A stretch of DNA of 64,000 nt from Megalopta genalis (Eukaryota; Arthropoda; Insecta; Hymenoptera; Halictidae). Both the position numbers and the translations under genes were made by a program. The stretch's first letter is position 1. The number at the start of each line of letters is the position of its first letter. The notes beneath the pieces are model-generated. The model was not told the origin of the DNA. It was given only the letters and a program-made list of their open reading frames with translations, and did not search any database. Positions 1 through 12,689 of this stretch are shown piece by piece. The stretch lies in assembly GCF_051020955.1 (NCBI RefSeq), contig NC_135013.1, positions 3,564,501 to 3,628,500 on the forward strand. Reading direction: 5' to 3'.

Positions 1-436
1 GTTTCTTTCGACAGTGAAAGCGGTCCGCCGGCGTAATGGAAAATAAATAACAACCGCCCGGTTCGGTCAACCTTTTTTCCCTCTGTCCGCCGATTCGAGA
101 TCAGGGACCACGAAACACGGCCGAGTCTGCCCGAAATATTTTTCGGGGAATGTCGGTAATACGGAGACTTCGCTACGTTGATTACGTTCCGGCGAATACG
201 CGCCGATCGTTCGTTGCCGTTCGGCTTCTTGTCGGACCTTTGTCTGACTTTATTTCACGTTCGATACACCTTCCTTTGTTATACTCGTTTTGTAATACTT
301 CGGAGAGCGTACTTTTGCTCCGATTAATGATTTCGCTGATTTTATTATAAATTCTTCGATTTTTAATCATTTTCGTAAATTATCGATTCGCGTTCCGCGA
401 ACGTAGCTCGTCGCATTTTCTGCATTTTTTTTGGAA
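1..436. other. Unique sequence, no gene recognised
   Basis: Moderate-GC sequence that becomes AT-rich towards its end. Short open frames on both strands show no recognisable domain and no splice-bounded exon. I see nothing functional here. Confidence 0.5.
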
Positions 437-655
437 AATAGGTCATTTTATTTTATATTGGTAATTTATTTTGAAAGGTTATCTATTTTATTTTATATTG
501 ATAATTTATTTTGAAAGGTTATCTATTTTATTTTATATTGATAATTTATTTTGAAAGGTTATCTATTTTTTTTATATTGGTAATTTATTTTGAAAGGTTA
601 TCTATTTTATTTTATATTGGTAATTTATTTTGAAAGGTTATCTATTTTATTTTAT
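437..655. repeat. 40-bp tandem repeat, about 5.5 copies
   Basis: AT-rich unit containing GGTTATCTATTTTATTTTAT followed by a TATTGATAATTTATTTTGAAA-like half. Successive GGTT starts fall 40 bases apart. The copies are nearly identical, differing by a G/A change and one short deletion, so the array looks young. No coding potential. Confidence 0.9.
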
Positions 656-783
656 TATTATTACGCACAAACTGAACTGTAATTTTATCGTTTCCAAGCA
701 TTGTTAAACAAAGCACAATCGGGAATTCACCGGTTTTACAATGTTATCAACAGCGTACGATTTTTACTGACGGGCTAGTTCTA

Positions 784-1152
784 CAGGATGTCTCGAAATT
801 ATGGCATTTTCGGGATGCGACGGATTCCCGAGGTGATTTGAAGCAACTTTTTCCTTTGCGAAAATGCGATCCGTCACTTCGTTCACGAGTTATTAATAAA
901 AAACACTGACCAGTCGGACAGCGAGTGTGGCCGGCGCTCCGCCCTCGCATCGCGTCGCGCCGGTCGCCTGCGCAGCGGCAGTGGTCGCGAGGGCGGGGCG
1001 TCAGGCGTACGCGATCTCTCACTGGTCCAGTGTTTTCCGTTAATAACTCGTAAACGAAGCCTCGCAGAGCATTTTCGCAAAGGAAAAAGTTGCTTCAAAT
1101 GATCTCAGGAAGCCCTTATTTTCCAGACGTACCATAATTTTGGGATTCCTTG
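784..1152. mobile_element. Family A hairpin MITE, copy A1
   Basis: Non-autonomous palindromic element of 369 bp. It begins CAGGATGTCTCGAAATTATG, ends with the inverse (AATTTTGGGATTCCTTG), and is flanked by TA on both sides. The long inverted subterminal arms carry the family signature: GAAGCAACTTTTTCC, then TTTGCGAAAATG, then GAGTTATTAA. The GC-rich centre is also self-complementary (GGCCGGCGCTCCGCCCTCGC against its inverse), so the whole element could fold into one hairpin. It has no transposase. TA duplication and a CAGGGTGTCCC-type terminus fit a Tc1/mariner-type mobiliser, which is inference. The CCAAT motifs seen in other copies are mutated in both arms. Confidence 0.85.
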
Positions 1153-2424
1153 TACACGTAATGACAAATTTATTTAATTTACTGATAATTATTGAAACTT
1201 TTGCTCTTCCACTGTTATTAAAAAAAAGAAAGAACGTTCTATTTAGCTTCTGTTTCTTGCAATTGCAGCAGACAATTCTTATGTTGCATAAAAATGTTGA
1301 TGAATCGAATTGACGATTAATTAACCCGTTGCCGTATCATTTTCATCACAGATGATCGATTCTAATAATTTCTTGAATGAACAAGAAAATATACATTTAC
1401 TGTGCGTCAGTTCTTGCAAAAGAAAAAAACGCTTAAACAACACGCTTAAGCAAACGATTTTGCTCCGAAATTTTGTTCCGAATTCGTCGCGTAATACTTG
1501 TGAATACTTTTCGCGCGTAGTGTACGTCACTTGCACAAAGCGAATCGCATCCGCGAACGAAGAATTCGGCGCAACGATCCCCGTCCCGACAACGACGCGG
1601 AATTTACGAAACAGCATAATAACGGTGAGAATACCGCAGCGGGCACATTTATCCGATATTTTGGGCGACGTGTAATGTACTCGTGCAGCCACGGAAACGC
1701 TTCGGCCGGTACTTTCGAACGGCGTGTACGTGTTCATCGGACTGCGAACACGAGGCTCGCATGCCACGGCGGATGATGTCTCAACCGAACACGGCGATCG
1801 GGGCGGCGCTTATTAAAATGTTCGCCGGACCGATTCGAAAATCTCAGCCCCGCCGCGGCACAAAGAACTGCGCCGCGCGGACGGCTGTCGGGTCCGGCCG
1901 AAAATTAATTAGACACCGCGATCCCCATTATTATCCGTTAATAACAGCTAGCCGCCGGTTTCGTAATTGAAGCTTTCCGCGGTCGGAATGGTTATCAGAA
2001 TAGCGTGCGCAGGGGGGGGGGGTGGCGATCGCAGTTTGACTTCGGTTGTTACGTGTGTTTCTGGCGGGGCGGTATAACAATCCTGGGGCCCGTATACTTT
2101 GCTTGTTACGTGTTTCCGCCGGTATAATAATTCAAAACCCTGTTGCGTGTGCAATCGCGCTCCACGTTACATAGAAAACAATTTAACCGAAACGTTGCGA
2201 CGCGAATGCCGCGCGTTCGTTCCAACCGACGACGGAATTATTTGACCCACCGACGGGCGAACGTTTCAACTGCCGAGCGGCGGACAAACACTGGGTCCAG
2301 TGTGACCCATAACTATGCACAATAGCGAGCATATATGATCCGCGTGCGAAGCAATCGTGCATCTTTTAACGCTGGATTCACGGAATCTGGATGAGAATGG
2401 TGCAATTAGAATGATTTAAATACA
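1153..2424. other. Unique GC-balanced sequence, no gene supported
   Basis: Contains several overlapping short open frames (for example 1352-1675 + and 1321-1767 -) with no recognisable domain, plus a poly-G run near 2011-2020. The frames overlap on opposite strands, as expected in CpG-rich non-coding DNA. An unidentified exon cannot be excluded. Confidence 0.4.
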
Positions 2425-2995
2425 AATGATAATAATAATAATAATAATAACAATAATAATTAATAATAATTATTATCATCATTATCATTATTATTATCAA
2501 TATTATTAATTAATATAGTAGTAATAATAATCAATATTTAATATAATTTAATATAATAATAATAAAATAATTAATAATTAGTAACAATAATAATAAGTAT
2601 TTAGTAATTAGTGACAATAATAATAAAGTATTTAATAATTAGTTACACAATAATAATAAAATATTTAATAATTAGAAACAATAATAATACGTTAATTAAT
2701 AATTAGTAACAGTAATAATAAGGTAATTGATAATTAATAACAATAATAATAAGGTAATTAATAATTAGTAACAATAATGATAAAGTAATTAATAATTAGT
2801 AACAATAATGATAAAGTAATTAATAAATAATAATAATAATAATAAAGTAATTAATAATTATTAATATAGTAATGATAATGATCAATATTTAATATAATTT
2901 AATATAATAATACTTAAACAAATAATAATTATTAATACTTAAACAAATAATAATTATTAATGACTAAACAATTAATCATTAATAATAATTCTAAT
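2425..2995. repeat. AT-rich degenerate tandem repeat (about 31-bp unit)
   Basis: Begins as an (AAT)n microsatellite and passes into a unit of the form TAATTAATAATTAGTAACAATAATGATAAAG, most regular at about 2690-2840. The ends are degraded. There is no coding content. Confidence 0.8.
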
Positions 2996-3904
2996 CTACA
3001 TTTGTTTAGGTATGTCAGACGATTTAGTTTGCAATGCCAGAAAAATTGTTCGTAAAAATTGCAATTATTTGTCACGACGAGGAAATAAAGAAACGATGTC
3101 ATTGAATTATTTGAACATCGTTAAATAAAATAACAAACGGCTCGACGCGTGCTAGGTATTGTATTTTTCGTTGCAAAAAAGATTCGTCGTGACGATCGTT
3201 GAAGGGAAACAACAACGGCATCCGCTGTTACCGGCATCGATATTAATTAACAAAGAAGCTTACCGATCGCTCGTTCTCGGGGACGAACGACGAATTTCCT
3301 TACCACCGTATATTTTTCCAGCGGAGACCCGTGGCTGTTGTTGCACCTTCCCGAATGGAAGTTTAATTATCCTGTCCGGCGCGAAAGGTTGCCGCGAATT
3401 GTCGCGCAAACGCGGCCGTGGTTTGCCCGCCGTCCCAACGTAAACACGCCGGAGAAAGTTCGAGAACCGGTCGCCGGCCCCTACTCGGCGAGCTTCCGTT
3501 ACGTGAAATAATAAAACGGCGGGTGGGGGGAGGGGAATCGTGACAAAAGCGACGCAGCGGCGCCACGATCGCGAGTTCTTGAAATAATTCGTGCCAATCG
3601 GCCGCGGTAATCGCGCGGCGACGAGTCATCGTACCTCGACAAACGAAGGAAAAAAAACGGTCGGCAGCTCGTGCGGAACTCTCTCGGATGGGAAAACTTT
3701 GCTAATAAAAAAGTTACTAAACGAGAGGCTGCGTAGCTGATCTTAATACGTTAACGACGCGGCGGGGCCGCGTTTACCGCAGATGAAATTTCGCCCGAAC
3801 GACAAACGGAAATACACGCGGCCATTTTTATCCCCAATTCGCGCTCGGATTGCGCACGATGATGGACGATTTTGGACGCGGGGATGCGATTGTTCCTGCT
3901 ACTG
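2996..3904. other. Unique sequence, no gene supported
   Basis: Contains two overlapping short open frames (3159-3443 + and 3363-3629 -) with no domain that I can recognise. Locally GC-rich between about 3380 and 3860. Confidence 0.4.
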
Positions 3905-5035
3905 TATTGTTGCTACGCGATTATAGCTGTATTGTAGTATAGCTTATATTATAGCTATATTATATTATAGCTTATGTTACAGTTATATTATATTATAGCT
4001 TATATTAATGCTATATTATATTATAGCTTATATTAATGCTTATACTATAGCTATATTATATTACTTCTTATATTATAGCTATATTATATTATAGTTTACA
4101 TTATAGCTATATCATATTATAATCGATATTATAGCTACATCACATTATAACTTATACTATATCTATATCATATTAAAGCTTATATTATAGTTATATTATA
4201 TTACAGTTTATATTATAGCTATATTATATTACAGTTTATATTATAGCTATATCATATTGTAGCTTATAATATAGCTATATCATATTATAGCTATATTATA
4301 TATTGCTTATATTACAGTTATATTATATTGTAGCTATATCATATTATAGCTTATATTGTAGCTATATCATATTATAGCTTATATTATAGCTATATCATAT
4401 TGTAGTTTATATTATAGCTATATTATATATTGCTTATATTATAGTTATATTATATTATAGCTGATATTATAGTTATATATCATATCATAGCTTATATTAT
4501 AGCTATATCATATAATAGCTTATATTATAGATAGATTATATATTGCTTATATTATAGTTATATTATGTTATAGCTTATATTGTAGCTCATATTGTAGCTA
4601 TATCATATTATGGCTTATATTATAGCTTATATTGTAGCTATATCATATCATAGCTTATATTATAGCTTATATTATAGCTACATTATATATTGCTTATATT
4701 GTAGTTATATTATGTTATAGCTTATATTATAGCTCATATTGTAGCTATATCATATTATGGCTTATATTATAGCTTATAATATAGCTATATTATATATTGC
4801 TTATATTATAGTTATATTATATTATAACTTATATTGTAGCTATATTATATTATAGCTTATATTATAACTATATTATGTTATAGCTTACATTATAACTATA
4901 TTATATTATAGATTATATTATTGCTATATCATTTTATAGTTTACATTACAACTATATTATATTATAGTTTATATTATAACTATATTATATTACAGTTTAT
5001 ATTACAGCTATACTATAACTATATATGCAATGTAC
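3905..5035. repeat. 28-bp AT satellite (TTATATTATAGC family), 1.1 kb
   Basis: About forty degenerate copies of alternating TTATATTATAGC and TATATTATATTATAGC blocks. Frequent AGCTATAT and TATAGCT steps make the array largely self-complementary. Variants with TTGTAGC, TTACAGT and TTATGGC are interspersed. No open frame in it looks coding. Confidence 0.9.
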
Positions 5036-5958
5036 TAAATAAAAGTATTACTATAATTTAACTGTACCGATAAATCGATTCGATATAAAACTTCGTATCG
5101 CAGAAATTTCAATATAACAAATAAACGTTCGACGAGACTCTCTTGAAATCCGCGGCTCCTCCTCCAGTGGCCTAAATATTCCCGGGTCGTATTTCCCGGC
5201 ATGCACTTCGGGGTTAGCCGTAACTTTGACGCCTGGCCTAGTCGAGTTCTCCGGCGCAATCTTCCGCACGTCGGAAGAATTTTCAAGTCGTCCCGGAAAG
5301 CCTACGCCGCTCGCGCGAGTCGCCCCCACTTCGGCGGCGCGGCGCGGCGCGTCGCGGCGGTAGAACGTTTTCCGGCGGAGAGAGCTCTATCTGGCTGGTT
5401 GTCGGATGAAATTTTCCAGTCGGCGCGTCTCTCGCGCGCGGGATGCGCCGCTTCGCGCCTCGTTTCCCGCGCGGATCATTCGGATAAATAGACGGACGAG
5501 CGGCGTCTCCCTCTGCGGCGTCTCTAACCTTTGCCGATCGGCCGACCGGATAACGGGCCCCGAATCTCGGAACCGTTAACACGGCGAGCGTTAACACCCG
5601 TTGACGCGACGAGCCCCGCTAATTTATCGCGGGATTCTCCGGTGCCTCGATCTTCCGCGCGCGCGCGCGCGCGCCATTTTTCTTTATAAAATCCGATAAA
5701 ATCGGGAACGGTATCGCGTTGCGAAATTTTCAGAGAATTATTGCCCGGCAAAACTCGGCTCGATAACTACAATTACTCGTCCGACGTGTAACGATAACTC
5801 TCGTTTTATCGCGAGTTAATGAATGCGTTAAACCGGCTGCTCGAAAAACGGCGGATTCTCTGGTATCGTTTTTTCTTTTCTTTTTTTTAAATATTTATCC
5901 GCCGCGTTGCGAAACTGTGCGATCCATTGAGCTGTAGTAATTCGTTGTTAGGCAGTTG
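5036..5958. other. GC-rich unique segment with a (CG)n tract
   Basis: CpG-rich segment of more than 900 bases between two AT satellites. It includes an alternating CG tract near 5656-5674 that has Z-DNA potential. Several overlapping open frames on both strands (5035-5751) have no recognisable domain and are best read as chance frames in GC-rich DNA. It could be a promoter-like CpG-rich region, but no conserved element is visible to me. Confidence 0.35.
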
Positions 5959-5959
5959 A

Positions 5960-6346
5960 TTAGTACAATTATGATAACAATAATAATTTATTTTATTAAT
6001 TCTAATATATTCTATTCTAATAATAAATATTAATTTAATTATTATTATTATATATAATAATTAAATATAATATAATAATATATAATAATAACTATTATAA
6101 TATATATTATATAATTATTTTATATTTACATTATAAATTATTATATATTATATATTATATTTTTATAATTTATATTATTTTATTTTATTATATTTACATA
6201 TATTATAATAATTATTACTGTATATTATTATATTATAGTGATCAGTATTCGTGTAGTAACAATAGTAATTTATTTTATTGATTCTAATATATTCTATTCT
6301 AATAATAAATATTAATTTAATTATTATTATATATAATAATAACTAT

Positions 6347-6387
<41 letters not shown>

Positions 6388-6880
6388 TTTTACATTTATA
6401 TTATTTTATTTTATTATATTTATATATATTATAATAATAATTATTATATATTATTATATTATATTGATCAGTATTCGTATAATAACAATAATAATTTGTT
6501 TTATTGATTCTAATATTTTCTCTATTCTAATATAATAAATATTAATTTAATTATTACTATATATAATAATTAAATATAATGTAATAATATATAATAATAA
6601 CTATTATAATATATATTATATAATTATTTTACATTTATATTATTTTATTTTATTATATTTATATATATTATAATAATAATTATTATATATTATTATATTA
6701 TATTGATCAGTATTCGTGTAATAACAATAGTAATTTATTTTATTGATTCTAATATATTCTATTCTAATAATAAATATTAATTTAATTATTATTATATATA
6801 ATAATTAAATATAATGTAATAATATATAATAATTATAATTATAATATATATATAATAATAATAATAAATATAAAGGAATT
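5960..6880. repeat. Higher-order AT repeat, about 235-bp unit
   Basis: Four copies of a long unit starting with a GATCAGTATTCGTGTARTAAC-like segment (near 6239, 6467 and 6706, with a diverged copy near 5963). Each copy continues through TTTATTTTATTGATTCTAAT, CTATTCTAATAATAAATATT and a (TATAATAA)n block. A (TA)n tract lies at about 6350-6383. This is a higher-order array rather than plain low complexity. Confidence 0.8.
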
Positions 6881-7577
6881 TTCATAAATAATTAAATTAG
6901 GCATTTCATACTAAACGACATAATTGGCATAGAATGATTTCCTCGATGCAGCGTCCCCGATGGTCCCTTCCTTTCAATTTCCGAGAAATCGCGTCTCGAG
7001 GTTCCGAATCGTTGGCTCTCCCGTTGTTCCGAAGATAGACAGACGCGTTCGCAAAACTCGCGGGCAAATTTTACGAGCGAGAAGCTCGTTGCTCCGCGCG
7101 CGCGATATAGCCATGTACTTCGAGACGGAGGATGACGTGCCGGCGAACACGCAACGAACGTCTATAAAGGGGACTTACGGTTCGCCGCGTCTCAATTCCG
7201 TAACGCAATTCCGACTCTTTTAACGTCAGGTGGAAACCCGTCTATTCCATTTCCGATAGACGATGCGGCTTTCTCTTTCTCGCCGGCAGAATTCGGCGGA
7301 ATTGTTGCGTGTCGGGCGACAACGTCTCCGATCGCTGCACTTTTACCGCCGCGCCGCGCCACGTCGCCCGCTGCACCGAATCGAGCTTCCGTCGAATTTT
7401 TTTCGGAAAATTTACGTGATACGCGCGCACTCGTGCGCGAAACTGTTCAAGAAGGAAAAAAAGGACATAAAGGGAAAGGGACTTTTATGGTATATCGAAG
7501 TATGAAAATATGTCGAGGTGCAAAGGAATTTCGATGTGGCTCGCGTCAATGGAAATATTATTCGATCGTGGTATCTT
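6881..7577. other. Unique sequence, no gene supported
   Basis: CpG-rich between about 6950 and 7440. An 87-codon open frame at 6960-7223 (+) has no recognisable domain, and an overlapping antisense frame lies just after it. Nothing here is firm enough to call an exon. Confidence 0.4.
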
Positions 7578-8525
7578 AATACTATATATTATATACTATA
7601 TACTATTATATACCACTATGTACTATATACTACTATATGCTATATACTACTATATACTATATATTACTATATACTGTATACTATATACTATATACTACTA
7701 TATACTATATATTACTATATACTGTATACTATATACTATATACTACTATATACTATATATTACTATATACTGTATACTATATACTATATACTACTATATA
7801 CTGTATACTAAATACTATATACTACTATATACTGTATACTATATACTACCATATACTATGTACTACTGTGTGTTGTATACTATATACTATTATATGCTAC
7901 ATACTACTATATACTGTATACTATATACTATATACTATTATATGCTACATACTACTATATACTGTATGCTATATACTAATATATACTGTATACTATATAC
8001 TAATATATACTGTATACTATATATTAACATATACTGTATATTATATACTAATATGTACTGTATACCATATACTACCATATACTGTATACCATGTATTAAC
8101 ATATACTGTATACTATATACTAATATATACTGTATACTATGTACTACTGTATACTGTATACTATGTACTACTATGTACTGTATACTATATATTACTATAT
8201 ACTGTATACTATATATTACTATATACTGTATACTATATAGTACTATACATATATTACTATATACTACTATATACTGTATACCATATATTACTATATACTA
8301 ATTTATACTACCATATAGCACTATATAGTACTATGTACTACTATGTATTACTGTATACTACCATATACTACTATATACGACTATATACCACTACATACTA
8401 CTATATACCACTATATACTACTATATACTACTATATAGCACTATATACTACTATATATTACTATATACCACTATATACTACTATATATTACTATATACCA
8501 CTATATACTACTATACATAGACTAC
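7578..8525. repeat. TATACTA satellite, locus 1
   Basis: Roughly 950 bp of TATATACTACTATATACTGT-type repeats. A higher-order period of about 60 bp is visible early in the array (TATACTGTATACTATATACT recurring), and a simple (TATACTACTA)n pattern appears at the end. Because stop codons are avoided in two frames, a 263-codon frame (7510-8301) and a 328-codon frame (7637-8623) of alternating Y, I, L and T residues run through it. These are repeat artefacts. Confidence 0.92.
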
Positions 8526-9695
8526 TATATACCGCTTCCCAAATTGTCCTTTTTTTATTAATATTTAACCTCTGTTGTTTAATAACACGTTTCAAAATGT
8601 CTGACATTTTTCGTTATTTTTGATTCATTTTTGTCATATTATCCCAAATATAACTATGTATATCCACGCATTTACGCGTCGATAATAAATACAAATAGGT
8701 GCAATTTGCAACAACAATGAGAAAAATAATCAAAGGATTCCAATACCCTATTTTGAATCTAATAAAATAATTCGGTAAAATTAGAAAACGACGGCGTTCT
8801 TCTGTTCCCAGCAACAGGCGCGTAACACTTTAATTTCGCGCGAGGACCCGCGGTCCGGCGATTAATCGCTAGAGCCGCGGAATATTTCTCCGTACGGCTG
8901 TCGTTATGATCAGCCGCAAATTTGGTTAAACGTTGCGTATAAAATCGTCGGCCAATCGATTGGACGCGTTCCAAACAGCCGGCGGGGGCGGGTCGAATTT
9001 GCGAGACGATCTCTCTAATCGCTGACCCTCGAGTGCACTCACACGTGCACGTGCACGCGGGTACGTGTGCGCGCGCGTGTGGTATGACGGCGATGTTTTT
9101 ATAATGCTGCCATTAATCCTGCCAGTGATTTGGAAACACATTGTTGCACCGTATTTACATATGAACATTCATCTTGCCGAATATCGGTTGGTTGGAATTC
9201 CGTTATTTAATTGCCGTCCGACGCTGTGTTCCCATTGTTTAGAGGTTAACCGGTAAGAGTGGAATAATTTGCGGCTAATTGGCCTTGTCCGCCCGGCGTA
9301 ATTCCGATAAATTCGCCGCGGGATCCGACGCCGCGATAACGAAAAATATTCGAACAACACGAGCGGGCCGATTTTAAGCGCGTTTATGAAATACCGCGCG
9401 TGAAAATTGGTAAAGTCAATATTTCATCGGGAAGTGGCTAGAAAGAGCCGCGGTTCGAAACGGTTGCAGTCATTATTTAACGAATTAAACGCCGCGGAAT
9501 CGAAATAATTTCACCGACGCAATCCGTAAATGGAAAGTTCAAATTTCACGCGGTAATGACTGGCAAGCGGATTTTATGCGTTCCCGGGCGAAAATGGATA
9601 AACGAAATACACAACAGCGAGGACAAAAGAGGATTAAACGATGTGTTGACGTTGTTTAAAGGAAAAATAAGTTTTTGTGGTTTAAGTTCTTTTTA
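8526..9695. other. Unique sequence with a CACGTG/alternating GT-GC patch
   Basis: No gene recognised. Around 9038-9085 there is a run of ACGTGCACGTGCACG followed by GTGTGCGCGCGCGTGTG, which contains CACGTG E-boxes and has Z-DNA potential. The open frames here are short and overlap antisense. Confidence 0.4.
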
Positions 9696-10100
9696 GGGGA
9701 CCAAAATTTTTGCAGTTTCTTTGATGTAGTTCTATAGATACCGACAAGAAGACACCGGTGATGCAAGTTTTAATGCGCGGAACTTGTTGATTCGAAAGTT
9801 ATACGTGTGCAAAGTTGACGAATTTTTAGCCTGTTTCGGCAGGTAAGCGCGCCGCCATTTTGATCGTTTACGGACGTCGCCCAGTGAGCGGCGCCGAGAG
9901 TTCCACGCACTGAAACTTATACAAATAAATTAACTTACATAAATAGTATATTATTTATATGTTTCATATATTATATATAATAAATCAATATAATAAATAT
10001 ATTTATAATAAATATAAAGAAATATAATTATAATAAACTAAACAAAATTTTTTGCGTAGATACGTAATTATATTTACATTATACTTATAAATTTTGTATA

Positions 10101-11723
10101 CAGGGTGTTCCACAATTATTTTAACAGCCGAAAATCAGGGGTAGCTGAGGTCATTTGAAGTAACTTTTTCCTTTGCGAAAATGCAATCTGCGGCTTTGTA
10201 TACGAGTTATTAACGGAAAATACTGACCAGTGAGAGGTGACGGCGCGAAGTTCGAGAACCCGCAGCACGACGCTTTGACAGATGGTCGGGACGGACTCGA
10301 GCCGCGTTCGAAGTATTCAACAAATCACGAAGCGAGAACTTTCCGGATTTTTTTTACTACGCAACAGTGATATTTTTAAGAAAAACGCTGTTCACCTTTA
10401 CTTTAGAGCGTCTGAAGAAATTTACTAATTTTTCGGACCCGAAATAGTAAGTAATTTAACCGTGACGGCTGTTTTAATTTTCTAGTGTGCATGATACCTT
10501 GTGTGTAACATATGAAATTTTTAAGCAAGGTGTACAGTGAAGATTAACAAACTACGTAAATGATATTTTAATTTTAATAATTCCGCGTCCGAAAGCAGTT
10601 CAACGAATGATTCACAAAGCTAATTTAATAAATAATAATCGTGTTAAAGGACGTAAGGGATATGTTTGTTAGAGAAATATGAACAACATTATCAATAACC
10701 TTGACATAACCTTGACATAACCTTGACATAACTTTGACATAACCTTGACATATCAAGGTTATGGCAAGGTTATGTCAAGGACATCAAGGTTATGTCAAGG
10801 ACATATCACGGTTATGTCAAGGACATATCAAGGTTATGTCAAGGTCAACATATGAAAATTTTAAGCAAGGTGTACAGTGAAGATTAACAATGTACGTAGA
10901 TGATATTTTAATTTAAATAATTCCGTTTCCGAACACAGTTCAACGAATGATTCGCAATGCTCTCTAATTTAATAAATAATAATCGTGTTAGAGGACTTGT
11001 TGGAGAAATATGAACAATAACCTTGACATAACCTTGATATGTCCTTGACATAACCTTGTCGTAACCTTCATATGTCCTTGACATAACTTTGATATGTCAA
11101 GGTTATGTCAAGGTTACGTCAAGGTTATTGATAATATTGTTCATATTTCTCTAACAAACATATCACTTACGTCCTTTAACATGATTATTATTTATTAAAT
11201 TAGCTTTGCGAATCATTCGTTGAACTATGTTCGGACACGGAATTATTTAAATTAAAATATCATTTACGTACTTTGTTAATCGTCACTGTACACCTTGCTT
11301 AAAAATTTCATATGTTACACACAAGTTGTCATGCACACTAGAAAATTAAAACGGCCGTCACGGTTAAATTACTTACTATTTCGGGTCCGATAAATTAGTA
11401 AATATTCTTCAGACGTTCTAAGGTAAAGGTGAACAGCGTTTTTCTTAAAAATATCACTGTTGCGTAGTAAAAAAAATCCGGAAAGTTCTCGCTTCGTGAT
11501 TTGTTGAATACTTCGAACGCGGCTCGAGTCCGTCCCGACCATCTGTCAAAGCCTCGTGCTGCGGGATCTCGAACTTCGCGCCGTCACCTCTCATTGGTCA
11601 GTGTTTTCCGTTAATAACTCGTAAACAAAGCCGCGGATTGCATTTTCGCAAAGGAAAAAGTTACTTCAAATGATCTCAGTTACCCCTCATTTTCGGCTGT
11701 TAAAATAATTGTGGAACACTCTG
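10101..11723. mobile_element. Giant family A palindromic element, copy A2
   Basis: A 1,623-bp variant of the hairpin MITE family with TA on both sides. The ends are CAGGGTGTTCCACAATTATT and its near-perfect inverse. The left arm (10101 to about 10690) and right arm (about 11135 to 11723) are inverse copies over nearly 600 bp, including the family-specific GTAACTTTTTCCTTTGCG and GAGTTATTAACGGAAAA segments. Between the arms lies a second direct copy of part of the left arm (about 10850-11015) and clusters of an 11- to 12-bp CCTTGACATAA repeat in both orientations. No transposase is encoded. The right arm keeps a CTCATTGGTC (CCAAT box) motif, while the left arm has CCAGT. Confidence 0.85.
10690..11135. 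repeat. CCTTGACATAA repeats at the palindrome centre of A2
   Basis: Direct CCTTGACATAA repeats (about 10697-10750) face inverse TTATGTCAAGG repeats (about 10755-10850), and a second inverse pair occupies about 11015-11130. They form the loop region of the large hairpin and are themselves self-complementary. Confidence 0.8.
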
Positions 11724-11767
11724 TATATATTTTATATACCTTGAATAGTCAACGAATTTCGGTCCCC

Positions 11768-12308
11768 TAAGGGAAACAATAACCCATAATGACGCTTTTT
11801 GACCCATAATTTCGCAGGTCGATTCGCGGTCTGGTAACGACTCTCTTTTTCAGAACCCACGAACGACATTCGATGGAAACATTCGCTTTAAAATCGAGCA
11901 CAAAAATTCTCTTTAACAATCGATATGGGATTACATCAATCGTGTACAATCGACCGTGTAATCAACGTGTTAATGAGCTTACTTGTTGGGGATATTGTCA
12001 GAACAAACCTTTTTAGAGAGAGAAAGAGAGAGGGGGGGGGGAGAGTTCACAGATTCACATATGCAAACCAGAGAATCCATAAATATCGTTACATACACCG
12101 GGCAATTAATTAAGCTCCGAACCAAACAAAATCATTTATTTGGTGTTCCATTGCTAAATGATGTTTACACGATGATGTCGACTCGACAAATAAAGAGACT
12201 CGTTAATCAATCGTTTAACGCGCCATTCTTTGTTCAGACTTTCCGATCCATCGGCAACAACGCCGTTATAATCCGTCGAATAACGCGCAGTTATATACAA
12301 TATATATG
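11768..12308. other. Unique sequence, no gene supported
   Basis: Contains a poly-G run in a GAGAGA context near 12028-12043. Two overlapping frames (11925-12113 and 11983-12345 +) have no recognisable domain. The second runs into MITE A3, which argues against it being real. Confidence 0.4.
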
Positions 12309-12687
12309 CAGGGTGTCCCAAAATTATGGTATTTCCGGGAAATAAGGAGTTCCTGAGGCGATTCGAAGCAACTTTTTCCTTTACAAAAATTTTCTCCGAG
12401 GCATCGTTAACGAATTATTAACGAAAAACACTGACCAATGAGGAGCGAGCTCGCTTGGCGCTAGGCGGCCGAGCCAACGAGCGGAACTGGGTTTCGCGCG
12501 CTCGTTGGCTGGGCTGCCGCGCGTCTGCCGAGCTCGCCTCTCATTGGTCAGTTCTTCTTTCGTTAATAATTCGTTAACGACGCATCGGAGAAAATTTTTG
12601 TAAAGGAAAAAGTTGCTTCGAATCGCCTCAGGAATCTAATTTCCTGGAAATAATTCTTCCATGGATCTCTAATTTTGGGACACTCTG
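12309..12687. mobile_element. Family A hairpin MITE, copy A3
   Basis: A 379-bp palindromic element with ends CAGGGTGTCCCAAAATTATG and AATTTTGGGACACTCTG. TA flanks the right end and TG the left, so one side has mutated. Both arms carry a perfect CCAAT-box consensus (GACCAATGAG on the left, CTCATTGGTC on the right). The GC-rich loop includes GGCGGCCGAGCCAACGAGCG facing its own inverse. No coding content. Confidence 0.88.
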
Positions 12688-12689
12688 TA

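Larger units (their letters stand above)
9696..11767. mobile_element. Candidate outer element enclosing MITE A2
   Basis: A matching pair of ends encloses the giant family A element: TA then GGGGACCAAAATTTT on the left, and AATTTCGGTCCCC then TA on the right. If A2 (1.6 kb) is removed, the host would be about 450 bp. The inverted match is only about 14-15 bases with one mismatch, so nesting is plausible but not proven. No open frame of interest lies in the outer segments (9696-10100 and 11724-11767). Confidence 0.4.

Noticed and set aside
747..1098. Antisense Arg/Pro-rich open frames
   Set aside because: They lie entirely in or across MITE A1 and reflect its GC-rich palindromic loop.
7510..8623. 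Open frames of 263 and 328 codons
   Set aside because: They consist only of Y, I, L, T and C residues from the TATACTA satellite, overlap in two frames and have no start context or domain.
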